Source: Diplocarpon mali (Eukaryota; Ascomycota; Leotiomycetes; Helotiales; Drepanopezizaceae). Taken from it: a DNA stretch of 29,530 nucleotides. The notes under the pieces were generated by a model. It was given only the letters and a program-made list of their open reading frames with translations. It ran no database searches and was not told the origin of the DNA. How positions within the stretch are numbered: the stretch's first letter is position 1; every line of letters begins with the position of its first letter. The position numbers were made by a program, and so were the translations under genes. Location of the stretch: contig JAENRP010000404.1 in the NCBI GenBank assembly GCA_024741835.1, forward strand, positions 6,774 through 36,303. The letters are read 5' to 3'. Below are positions 21,064 to 29,530 of the stretch, one piece after another.

Positions 21064-22173
21064 ATGGAGAATAGCAATAATAACTCTAAGGAGCGCCCTA
21101 CTAGGGCTACTACTATACGCTTCCTAATTGTGCTCCCTTACTCTTGCTAATAGACTTATAGTAAAGTCGTTGTACTTAAATACAGCTTAGAGCTTCTTAG
21201 CGCAGCAGATAGCAAGATGATAATGCGCTTAAGACGTTCGATATAGTGATACTCCTAAGAGGAAGCGCGCCCCCCCTTCTCCTTACCACCCCCTAGGCCG
21301 TGGTTCCTCGAACCCCGGCGGTCCCCTCTAGCGCTCCCTCCTTTTGCCGCAAGCTAGAGCAGGGGCTAATAAGGGATATACTATATAAGGGGTGCGTTTA
21401 GAGCTCGCTAGCTGGGAAGTCGGCTGGCGTATACTTTAATAGCATAGTAGAAGTATATTACTTTCGTTATACAAAAGGAGGCTACGCGTATTAAGAGCTT
21501 CCTATCGGCGCCTTAAAGGCGTAAGAAGATTACGTATTCTTATTAAAGGAGAACGATAGTAACGCCGCAGTATATTCTCAAGCTCCCTTTAAGTGATTTG
21601 CCTTTAATAAGTATATTAGGGCCTCGCTGCTATTAAGAGGAAGGTAAGAGTAGAGCTTTGGAAGGCGCGCTAGGGCGAGATAGAAGAGGTAGTATCGTCG
21701 GAGGGTACGTTAATTATAAGCTTTCTTATACTATAGCTAATAGCTTCTTAGAACCAGGTGCTAGGGAGCTCCTGCCGCCGCCTATTATAGGTCCCCTTGG
21801 CCTTGCCGCCCGCCTTATAAAGGCTTTTGAGGCTCTTGCCCCTGCGGTAGCTTATAGCATACTTATGGTTGTTCCTAGCGTTGCTCCTTAGGCGGCTCCT
21901 AGGGCTATGCTACTAGAGGAGTCGGTTGCTTCTTAGCAGGAATGCGCCCTTATATTATTCGCAAAGCTATTAAAGGTTCTGATTATCTAAGGAGGCTAGT
22001 TTTAAGCCTCCTTATATAATAGTATAAGGAAAATTGAACCCTATCTTGCGCTTCCTTCCTACTTACTATTATAAAGGAGATGTAAAAGGATTATAGAGCA
22101 TTTAAAATGCTAGCTTCTCGATTAAACCTTTTACGTCTTAAAGGTTCAAAAGCTCAATAAAGCTCTTGAACTT
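21064..22173 (+). pseudogene. Gene-like unit W, unrecognised
   Basis: From ATG 21064 (MENSNNNSKERPTRATT start) one plus-strand frame runs about 110 codons with mostly TAG/TAA stops. It passes through an unusually GC-rich Pro-rich segment (21265-21350). After a frame change near 21390 it continues with a plausible coding stretch (VYFNSIVEVYYFRYTKGGY, FVFLLKEND-like, YIRASLLLRGR; about 21420-21640). A third frame is open at 21658-21888: Gly/Pro/Ala-rich with LEPGARELLPPPIIGP, then on to LYNSIRKIEPYL and LEHLK-type helical sequence up to about 22170. I recognise no family. It is less RIP-damaged than its neighbours. It could be the gag part of another LTR element or a decayed gene. Confidence 0.4.
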
Positions 22174-22805
22174 TGTTGCAGGTATGCCCGTCATATGTTT
22201 GTCATATGATCCGTTATATGATATATTATATATATAATATGTCATATGACTTGCTATATGACTTAGCGCCTTTACTAAGAAGGCCGTTTACCTTAAATAG
22301 CTCTTAGTTAAAGAGCTCTTATGAATCAAGATACCTAATATCGTTGTTTGCACCTTATACTTCTTTATGCCCTCTTTTAGTTTACTATCAAGTTTACTAT
22401 TAGAGAACCTTATTGCTATAGGTTATAAGCCCTATATGCCTATGAATAGCATTCGACAAATTCTATCGATTAGAGTCTCCTTTACAAACGAAAAGGCTGA
22501 TCGATATTTTAAGTTTTACTTAACTAACGACGTATAATAGCGTTATTTTAATAATAAAATAGTGGCTACTCCCCTTTTAGAGCGCTATGCAATAATCTAA
22601 GCTTATATAAGATTCGTTACTATAGTTGAATCATTAGGACTGATAGCTAAGATTACTAGCTTAATTGCTAAAAGTACTCTACTGCTTGAATTACCTAATC
22701 TTATAAGGACTGATATATAGTACCTTAAACTCGAATATAACGGTTTATCTCTTCCTCCTCCTCCTTCTCCTCCTTTCGATAACTCTATATATATATATAA
22801 ATAAG
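22174..22805 (+). promoter_or_regulatory. Leader and candidate 5' LTR of Copia element Y
   Basis: This lies between unit W and the gag start of Y. TGTTGCAGG at 22174 is a possible LTR start, but no second copy is present and no CA end or primer site is certain. It holds the palindrome cluster at 22190-22262, a pyrimidine (CCT)n tract (22749-22777) and a TATATATATA run (22786-22799) only a few bases before the gag ATG. No reading frame of note. Confidence 0.4.
22190..22262. repeat. Cluster of GTCATATGAC palindromes around an AT-rich palindrome
   Basis: In 73 bases there are three CATATG cores (22192, 22203, 22243), one as the full palindrome GTCATATGAC (22241-22250). Two near copies read TATATG (about 22215 and 22255). 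Between them sits the perfect palindrome ATATTATATATATAATAT (about 22223-22240). Stacked inverted repeats could form hairpins or a paired binding site. None occurs elsewhere in the window that I could find. Confidence 0.7.
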
Positions 22806-23690
22806 ATGTCGTTATCTTCGGCTGCCCTTAGCCTCCTTAAGTCTCAAAAGCTTAAAGGCGCAGAGGACTATAGCTAGTAGAGGAATAAGGTTTTAAACCT
22901 TGCAAAGTCAAACGCCTTAACTATATATCTTTATATAAAAGCTAGAATATATGCTCTACCTAAGGTTGACTTATAGGACCGTTCTATTACTCTTAAGGAA
23001 AGGGATAATTAAGTTAGATAGGAAGCTAAGGAATCTTAGATGAAGCTTGCTATTATACTTAATTGCAAACTAGGCCTATTAGCTTATATAGAAGGCGATA
23101 AATCTGCCTTAGATATATAGGAAGCTCTTTAAAAATAGTATAAAGGATCTGGAATAGTGCTTAAATATAATACTATATAGACTTACGTTACTATTAAATA
23201 TAATGACTTTAACTTACTTAAAGCTTACGTTATCGCCTTTAGGCTTTTAATCACTAAATTGGAAGCTCTTGACTCTGCCCCTCCCTCTTACTAGTACTTA
23301 ATTATATTTATTGCTAGCTGCTTTAGTAGATGGCCCATTTGAGTAGATCGATAATGCTTTAACCTTCGCTTAGCTATAGCAGCTAGACGGAAATCAAAGA
23401 TCACGCTTAAAGCTCTTATTAAAGATATTACTAATAAAGCTTAAGCCTTATAGAGTTTAAAAATGAATAGAACTGTCTTATATAGTAATAAATCGGCTAG
23501 TAAGCCGCATTCCTTTGACTATAAGAAGTCAGAAAATAAGGGAGGTTTTAAAGACTTAAAGAAGAGCACCTCTAAGAATACTACTACCTTTCCTAACTCC
23601 TCCTATTTTTATTACAAGCAACTAAAGCTATACTATAAGGCAGAAGATTGCTTTATAATTAATAAATCGAAAAGAGAGGCCTAGGAGAAG
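22806..23690 (+). pseudogene. Copia gag of element Y, with zinc-knuckle remnant
   Basis: It starts at ATG 22806 (MSLSSAALSLLKSQKLKGAE) and stays in one frame to about 23690 with mostly RIP-type stops. The body matches Copia gag: NALTIYLYIKARIYALP, then LEALDSAPPS, a long helical middle, a basic segment (ALQSLKMNRTVL), then YFYYKxLKLYYKAEDCF at about 23605-23650. There a CCHC knuckle (CxxCxxxGHxxxxC) is expected and the first Cys and the His appear changed to Tyr. The fragment 23463-23684 is the longest uninterrupted part. Particle protein; no longer functional. Confidence 0.75.
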
Positions 23691-24000
23691 GACTTAGGAA
23701 AGAAGTACGTATTCTATTACCTTAAAGGTAAGGACGATAAGTCCTTGCTATTATTATTACTAAAAGGCAAGAAGCCTTTTAAGAAGATTCAAAAGGAAGA
23801 TAAAGAGTCAGATAATGACCTCTTTAGGTATACTATACTATTACTAACCCTAGGGCTAATTCTCATTCGCGAGCCAGGCCTAGGAGTTAATTCCTTACTA
23901 GGAAGCGACTCCTCCCTAGGGCCAATTTCCACTCATAGGCCGGGCCTAGGAGTCAGTTCTTCTACCTCCTGCTTCTTATTAAAATTGAGGAATCATTAGC
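23690..24000 (+). pseudogene. Gag-protease spacer of Y with GGCCTAGGAGT repeats
   Basis: This continues the polyprotein frame after the knuckle: a KKPFKKIQKEDKESDND acidic/basic stretch, then at about 23855-23970 imperfect units GAGCCAGGCCTAGGAGT, GCGACTCCTCCCTAGGGCC and CCGGGCCTAGGAGTC. They encode PGLGVNS-like repeats. The frame ends in a stop at 23997-23999, and the protease follows in another phase. The repeated core is the same motif that builds the arrays in Z (25640-25815 and 28892-29430). Confidence 0.6.
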
Positions 24001-24400
24001 TATATAATATAAGTATTAGTAAGCATATCTCTAATAATCTCTTTAAGTTTACCTCTTATATTGCTTAAGATAATCTACCCTCTTTAAGTATAGTTAATAG
24101 ATCTATTTAACCTTTTAGCATTAGCACTTGCAAAGTTAATGCACTCAAATCTAATAGAAAGATATATGTTCTTAAGTTAATTAATACTTTCTATATACCT
24201 TAATCACCTATCTGCTTATATTTAAGTGGTAAACTTAATAAAATCAAAGGCTTCTATTGAAATAGTAAGCTATTCCTATCTAATAAGAAGGAAATTTGCA
24301 CTATTGATAATAATATATATATTAATAAGGAATAGCCTTCTACTAACTCCTCTAGTTATATAAGTGGATATGCTCTCTTAGCTGCTATCGAGAATAGACC
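24000..24400 (+). pseudogene. Copia protease region of Y
   Basis: The segment SxHISNNLFKFTSYIAQDNLP (near 24010-24080) is the Copia protease region that normally reads DTGASxHIxNxxxxF; the catalytic DTG is decayed. It is followed by SIVNRS and a FYIPQSPICLYLSG segment typical of the protease C-terminal half. The frame runs on into integrase. Confidence 0.65.
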
Positions 24401-25312
24401 TTTTGATATTAAGCTCTGGCACTATCGATTAGGCTATGCTAGCTTATAAACGGTCAGAAAGACCTAATCTGCTATTACTAATATGCAAATTAAGGAAATA
24501 AAATTAAGGAAGATGCGAATCTGCGCTCCTTGCGAGAAAGGCAGACCTCTCTAATATATTAATAAACGTTTAGCTCGCCCTTGACTTATAAAGGCATTTG
24601 ATAAGCTATATATCGACGTAGTTTATCTAAAGCCAATTGGCTTTAATAGCTATAAATACGCTTCTATCTTTACTTGCTTAGCTATAATAGCTAGATAGGG
24701 ATAGACTTATATAAATAAATCTAATGCCTTTAAGGTAAATAAGAAGATGATCAACCTTTTATAAACTTAGTATAATCGTATAATCAAGCGGTAAAGAATT
24801 GATAGAAGTAAGGAGTATTCTCTTATATAAATGCGAATACTTATAGAAAACCTTAGTATGATTTTAAAGGAATCTATTCTATATACGCTAGAATAAGACG
24901 GCAGATTAGAACGATTAATTCGTATATTAATAGAAAAGTTGCAAATAGCTGTAATTGATTAAAATATCCCCTCCTTTCTTTAGCCTTACCTCCTTCTTTC
25001 GATAATATATATTACCAATCTTACCGCCTCTAATATTCTAGGTGGCAAGACTCTATATAAGGTCTTTTAGGATAATATCGAGCCTAATAAGCCTTATACT
25101 CCCTTAGTTAAGCATCTTCGAGTACTAGGCTATCGCGTCTATATGCTAATTAAGAAAGAAAAGCGAACTTAGAGCAATAAACTTGCTTTAAGAGCAAAGG
25201 TAGGTACTCTTATCGGATTTGATAGCAGAAGTATCTATTAGATCTATATGCTATCGCAATTAAGTGATAAGATTATTCGATTATCTTACGTTCAATTTAA
25301 TAAAGATAGTAT
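24400..25312 (+). pseudogene. Copia integrase of Y, cut by element Z
   Basis: The frame opens with LWHYRLGYA and CAPCEKGRPL, the HHCC zinc-binding domain (second His changed to Tyr). The catalytic core follows: LYIDVVYLKPIG (first Asp), IDRSKEYS (second Asp), and GRLERLIRILIEKL (catalytic Glu region). The C-terminal part continues with ASNILGGKTLYK, LRVLGYRVYML and GTLIGFDSRSIYQIYM. The sequence stops at about 25312-25322, where the LTR of Z begins, so RT and RNase H of Y are outside the window. Stops are TAG/TAA type. Confidence 0.85.
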
Positions 25313-25322
25313 TAAGCTTAAG

Positions 25323-25585
25323 TGAGTCGGCGCAGTAGGTAAAGGAGGCTTCTAAAGGTCGATAGTCGATATATTAGTAAGAGTTAAGGAAGGAAGGTAA
25401 CCCCTTTCTTCCCTATAGTTATATATGTATTAATATCCCATTGATTAAGCAATAGGGTTATATAATAATACATTAGAGTAATAGCTATATTACCTATCTT
25501 AATACTCCTACTCAAATCTTACTCCAATTGACCTATAGTTAGGAAAATAATAACTATCCTTTTACGCTAATCCAACTCTTAAGTA
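25323..25585 (-). repeat. 3' LTR of Z (263 bp, possibly 25313-25585)
   Basis: It aligns base for base in length with Z' 10845-11107. TG at 25323-25324 on the plus strand is the complement of a terminal CA. The inner end reads TA where TG is expected, and a purine tract (AAAGAGA on the coding strand) adjoins it. Shared bases TTAAGCTTAAG just outside 25323 leave the outer limit uncertain by about ten bases. Confidence 0.75.
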
Positions 25586-25639
25586 TCTCTTTAAATTAAA
25601 AACAATCAATTAATAGCAACCTCTATTAAAATTATTAAT

Positions 25640-25815
25640 CCTACTTATAAGGTAGGACTAAGAGTCAAATTTCCCAAAAGCGTTCCTTTATAAGACTATA
25701 TAACTTAATTCGCAGTCTAGGCCTAAGAGTCGATTTAAAAAACTTTCCTCTATTAGATTACGTAACCTAACTTGCAAAGCGGGCCTAGGAGTTATCCTTA
25801 AGCCTATTAAGCCCT
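25640..25815 (-). repeat. Tandem repeat in the 3' tail of Z
   Basis: There are about two and a half units of 65-75 bases. Each starts on the coding strand with GACTCYTAGGCC or a variant, followed by a segment ending in TCTTATAAAGGAA or TCTAATAGAGGAA. The homologous array in Z' is 10630-10800. It lies between the end of RNase H and the LTR and does not appear to encode protein. Confidence 0.7.
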
Positions 25816-25829
25816 TACTATCTTTTATA

Positions 25830-26335
25830 ACCTTAGCATATCTTTAAATGCTTCGAACTTTGCAACTATCTTTAATAGCTTTATAAATCCATTTACTACT
25901 ATTCGATCGGTTAAGATATAAGTGATTAATAACTTATTCTTTATAATAAGGTTATAGATAAAGTAATAGGTAATATTAATATATTTCGATCGCTTATATA
26001 AGTATAGATTCTTTATAAGTACAATCGCCCTTATATTATCTGCTTAAAGATTAATATAATTCCTATCTTATCTAATATACTTAGTAAAACCTATATCTTT
26101 TAAAACTTAAGCGATCTATAATCCTTACTTACAATTTGATAATATTAATATATATTCGGCCTTAGTGCTTGCAGTAGCTATTGATTTCTACTTCCTACTT
26201 TCTTATAATATAGGTCTACTATATAGTACTACTACGCTTTTAAATATATTTTTCCAACCTTTTATATTTGCCTAATTGGAATCGGTATATACTTTAAGCT
26301 TTGCGCTTATATATTTTATTAGTCTATATCTTACT
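25830..26335 (-). pseudogene. Copia RNase H domain of Z
   Basis: The minus strand reads YTDSNWANIKGWKNIF (Copia: YTDSDWAGxxxxRKS), then KSIATASTKAEYILIL (TVALSTTEAEYMAL), ADNIRAIVLIKN (EDNQGAIALAKN), SKYINITYYFI (TKHIDIRYHFI), YILTDRIVVNGFIKLL (YxxTxxQVADxLTKxL) and AKFEAFKDMLRL near the end. The order and most acidic residues are kept. The few stops are RIP type. It is in frame with RT. Confidence 0.88.
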
Positions 26336-27330
26336 TTTTATATAATTATTAATTGAAAGTACCTTTTAAATCGCTTAACTGCATTCTTATATCGAATCGT
26401 CAAATCCTTTAGATTCTGATTAAGTTGCCTAATAATAAAGGCGATATCTAGTCTTATATATACTATAGTATATATAATCGCTCTAATATCCTATTAGTAC
26501 TTCTTTAGATCTCCTCTTTACTTATTTTCTTTAATAGGCTTTAACTTATTATACTTTCCTTCGATTAAGGTATACTTTAGCTTAAAGTTAGGAGTATAAG
26601 TAAAGAGTCCTATTCGATCTAAGATCTTCTTAATATACTGCTCTTAATTTAACTAAAGTTCTTAAGTAGAGCGGTTCCTTATAATATAGATGCTAAGGAT
26701 CTTATAAATTCCCCTTAGATCCTTAGTATTAAAACGTTTCCGAATTATTATAAAGAACTAATTTAATTAAATAGTTGTTTTTATAGCTATAGCAATATTA
26801 TTAATATATAGTAGCAACTTAATTCTATACTTAATATAAGTAAATAAATAAGGGTTAGCTAGGCTATAAACAAATCCTATTTCTATTAAAGTAAAACTAT
26901 ATAAGAGGTTCCAATTATAGGCTAATTGTTTAAGCCTATAGATACTATAGAGTATATATAAAGAGTAGCTAGCGTATATAGGAATACTATTAGGTTAGGA
27001 GAGAAAAATCCGTTCCTTTATAATTGCTTTAGTAAATACATTTTTAATATTATACTATTTGCATTTAAGGTCCTTAGCAGCTACTATTGCTATAAATATA
27101 TAAAAGGTATCTATATAAACTATTAGCGCAAACGTATTAAAGTAGTCTTCTTTATACTATTAGGAGAAGCCTTTAGCTATAAGCCTTGCCTTATAACATT
27201 CTAAGGTCCTATTTGTATATATCTTAATTATAAAGACCTACTTTATTAATACTAAGTTCATATCCTTTAGCATTAGTTCCTCTATTTATATACCATTTAT
27301 AATAAGAGAGCTTATCTCCTCTTAAATTGC
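26335..27330 (-). pseudogene. Copia reverse transcriptase domain of Z
   Basis: The minus strand is almost one frame. It contains YKARLIAKGFS.QYKEDYFNTFA (Copia: KARLVAKGFxQxxGxDYxETFAPV), LKCKQYNIKNVFTKAIIKERIFLSQP (second catalytic Asp now Asn), RLKQLAYNWNLL, and the active-site box YINNI at 26794-26808 where YVDDI is expected. Both aspartates there have become asparagine, the result expected from GAT-to-AAT change. The domain continues through KDLRGIYKILSIYI to RNase H. Catalysis would be impossible even without the stops. Confidence 0.88.
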
Positions 27331-28170
27331 CTTATTTTATATTACTCTATTCTTTAGATTATTAATAGCTTTATTATACGTCTTTAGAAGAGAGATTTTC
27401 ATTATCCTCCTAGCGGTTAGGAATATATTATCTTTGTTAAAGCTCTATTAAAGTTTAAGCTTATAGATCTTATGCGCTATTATAGCCTAGATACGCTTAG
27501 ACTTACGTTTATCTAAGGTATCTTCTAGTTTTAAGTCTCTATTCCTCTTTAAAGGCATAGGTTTAGCTATAGGTTTTATAAGCTTATTATCTAAGGAACC
27601 GCTTTTTAATAGTAGAGGCTTATTATTACTTATACCTATTTTAAGAATATCCTTTACTATAAGTACTTTAATTAAAGGAATGATAATATTAAAGTTATTC
27701 TATACTTTAAATAGTTTGCAAACGATAGGAATAGTCTATTCGGCCTTTAAGCGACTAATAGGTTATCGATTAGCAGGTGCGCTTAATATACTTAAGCTAA
27801 GAGAAAGGGGTTATTAGTTCGACTTAATAGTATTACTATTAAGTAGTATACCTTACAAATCTCTAAGTATGCAAAGCTTTAAGGATAGCTCCTTCCTATT
27901 TTAAGATTTATCAAACTCAACTATTAAAGATGTGATTACTCGCTTAAGATCTAGCGCATATACTATCTATTACTTTATTATCTATTTAATATATCTAATA
28001 AATATATATTCTCTACCTTAATCTATTAGCTTTTTACTTTTTATACTTATAGGCTAGGACTTTAAGCTAATATAAGAATAGTAGACGCTTTTAAAGATGC
28101 GGATATAGTCTAGGCTTAGTTTCTATTTAAAATATACCTTATATAATGATATTTAAGTACTATTAACTAT
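27330..28170 (-). pseudogene. Integrase C-terminal and linker region of Z
   Basis: This lies between RT and the integrase core on the minus strand. A segment around DRYQICMPGLKQVISTINVKFDESL (about 27830-27980) matches the Copia YRIWxPxxxxVxxSRDVxFDE region that follows integrase. The rest is a charged low-complexity linker with stops. Confidence 0.65.
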
Positions 28171-28890
28171 TAATCTACTACTTATTCTATTTTATAAGTA
28201 TACGTTTGCCTTAATTATAAGGTCTTAGAATTCTAATAGTAAGTCAGTATTTTATAATAAAGTATAATAGTTAGTTTCTACTTATTAAATGCTTCGCTTA
28301 GCAATGCTATTCTAATAGGAACCTTTATATATTATAGTTAATTTATAATAAACTCCTTATTTTACCTATTTATTAAGCTTTGCCTTAATCTCTAATGCAT
28401 TATTAGACTTAATAGCTATTAGCTTTAATTAGGTCTAGCGTTCCTTTATTACTTTCTAAGTTTCCAGCTTTTTTATAAGCTTAGATTTAATCTTAGCGCA
28501 AATAGTCTATATCTATTAAATAGAATTTTCTACTATTTAAGAAAACTAATTATTTCCTTTAATTAAAGTTGTAAATAGTCTAGTAGTATTAATAAATATT
28601 AGCGCTAATATCAAATCTTTTTATAAACTAAGCTTAGTTTATATCTGATTTTAAAGTTTTATTAGCTTGCAAATTTAGTATATTAAGCGATCCTTTAGTA
28701 CTTAGATCTTCTATTTTAAAATTAAGACCTTATATAAGCCCTTTAATTTCTCTAGCCTTAGATATATAAATCTTTTATATATTAGCTAATACTTTAATAA
28801 GCTTTCGGCTTTTAATAACTTTAGTAGCCTATCATTAGTTAATACTTTATTATTAGCAGCTAGAAAGGACTAATAATAGCAGTTTAAGGT
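28170..28890 (-). pseudogene. Copia integrase core of Z
   Basis: The minus strand shows ISANINTTRLFTTLIKGNN-like sequence (near 28570-28620), then IKSNNALEIKAKLN (the core SDNAxEF with Asp changed to Asn), VYYKLTIVYKGSYQNSIAKRSIQ (Copia: HxxTxxYxxxxNGxAERxIQ), and LLLEFQDLIIKANVYLQNRIS (LPxxFWxxAxxxAxYLxNRxP). The protein differs from the Y integrase, so Z and Y are different families. Several TAG/TAA stops. Confidence 0.8.
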
Positions 28891-28891
28891 T

Positions 28892-29430
28892 TTGCCATTT
28901 TCCAATTGCAAGCCTAGCTTAAGAGTCATTTTTAATAAAACCGCAAGATCTACTCGCGGTCTTAGCTTAAAAGTCGATTTCTTAAAAATAGTAAGATCTA
29001 CTTATAGTTCTAGCTTAAAAGTCGGTTCTAACAAATTTGCGAATTTCACTCGCAGTCCTAGCCTAAGAGTTATTTCTAACAAATCTGCGAAATTCACTTA
29101 TAATCCTGGCTTAAGAGTCAATTCCGCAAGTTTTACTTATAATCTTAGCTTAAGAGTTATTATTAGCAAATCTATAGAATCTACTTATAGTCTTAGCTTA
29201 AGAGTTATTTCTACTAAATTCACTTATAATCCTAGCTTAAGAGTTATCTTTAAGGATATCTTATAATCTACTTATAGTCTTAGCTTAAGAGTTATTTTTA
29301 TAAATTTCACTTGCGATCCTAATTTAAGAGTCTATCTATTCTCCTTATCCTTACTTAATTATATTAAAGCAAAGAGTGCACTTTCCTTAAAGGAATCCAC
29401 TTATAAGTCTAGCCTAGGAGTCAATTTCTA
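28892..29430 (-). repeat. Tandem repeat array upstream of Z integrase
   Basis: About ten imperfect units of roughly 33-65 bases are each built around CCTAGCCTAAGAGTY (plus strand) and spaced by segments such as AACAAATCTGCGAA. Both strands can be read through most of it: plus strand 28892-29266 is open (124 codons, PSLRVIS-type units), and the minus strand gives LKLGL.V-type units in line with the Z polyprotein. By position it is the gag-protease spacer of Z, comparable to 23855-23970 in Y, so the minus-strand reading is the likelier coding one. I do not call the plus-strand frame a gene. Confidence 0.65.
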
Positions 29431-29530
29431 TAATATTACCTTTAAGATAATATAAAGTCTATCTTTAATTTTAGCTTTAAAGATCATTTTATAATTATTA
29501 TTTATAAATTATATAAATTGATTATTAAAA
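29431..29530. other. Window end, probably still inside Z
   Basis: This is TA-rich sequence after the repeat array with no motif visible. By position it should be the 3' part of Z gag on the minus strand. Confidence 0.3.

Larger units (their letters stand above)
25313..29530 (-). mobile_element. Copia element Z, inserted in Y; 5' end beyond the window
   Basis: On the minus strand, reading from the window end downward, it has a tandem repeat array, integrase, linker, RT, RNase H, a repeat-rich 3' tail and the 3' LTR (25323-25585). Order and motifs are Ty1/Copia. It lies in Y just after the integrase. Gag and the 5' LTR are not in this window, so its target duplication cannot be checked. Fragment Z' at 10090-11118 is another member of this family. 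Confidence 0.85.

Noticed and set aside
28892..29266. 124-codon plus-strand frame with PSLRVIS repeats
   Set aside because: It is generated by a tandem DNA repeat that is open on both strands; the minus-strand reading lies in line with the Z polyprotein.
28892..29430. Possible CRISPR-like array
   Set aside because: The units are imperfect, of uneven length and with similar spacers, in a eukaryotic retrotransposon; there are no identical repeats with unique spacers.

Overview
This window looks like a piece of transposon-filled, RIP-mutated (repeat-induced point mutation) DNA from a filamentous ascomycete. I see no intact host gene and no convincing tRNA, rRNA or CRISPR. Almost the whole window reads as broken Ty1/Copia LTR retrotransposons. 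Paired copies differ mainly by C-to-T and G-to-A changes, TA is very common, CA/TG are scarce while CG survives, and most stops in the recognisable frames are TAG/TAA where glutamine or tryptophan is expected. That pattern points to RIP, so to Pezizomycotina. The species cannot be named.

The left two thirds is one nested stack that can be taken apart. The oldest layer is a plus-strand Copia copy (A1), seen as two halves at 408-1828 and 19476-20602. Between them lies a 17.6-kb insertion: a minus-strand Copia element (N, 1829-19470) with 299-bp LTRs at both ends and a 5-bp target duplication AAAGT. N reads gag, protease, integrase, RT and RNase H from about 19150 down to 13530. N is itself split by a second copy of the A family (A2, minus strand, 2493-12130) flanked by the duplication GAATT. 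A2 has three 197-198-bp LTRs, a duplicated gag 5' end, and a foreign piece of another Copia family (Z', 10090-11118). This fits an A copy inside a Z copy inside an A copy that later lost its middle by recombination.

The right third (20603-29530) is a second pile. A1 is cut at about 20602 by an unrecognised gene-like unit with its own TATA box (W, to about 22173). Next comes a plus-strand Copia element (Y) with gag, protease and integrase (22806-25312). Y is interrupted by a minus-strand Copia element (Z, 25313 to beyond the window end) with an LTR, RNase H, RT, integrase and a tandem repeat array. Z is the family that supplied fragment Z' at 10-11 kb.

Beyond ordinary Copia decay, four things stand out: antisense gene-like frames between RNase H and the 3' LTR in both A2 and N; a GACTCCTAGGCC-type repeat family shared by Y and Z; a primer-binding site in A2 that fits half-tRNA-iMet priming; and a cluster of GTCATATGAC palindromes at 22190-22262. 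Domain limits are approximate because frames are broken. LTR and target-duplication limits for N and A2 were set by aligning the copies by eye.
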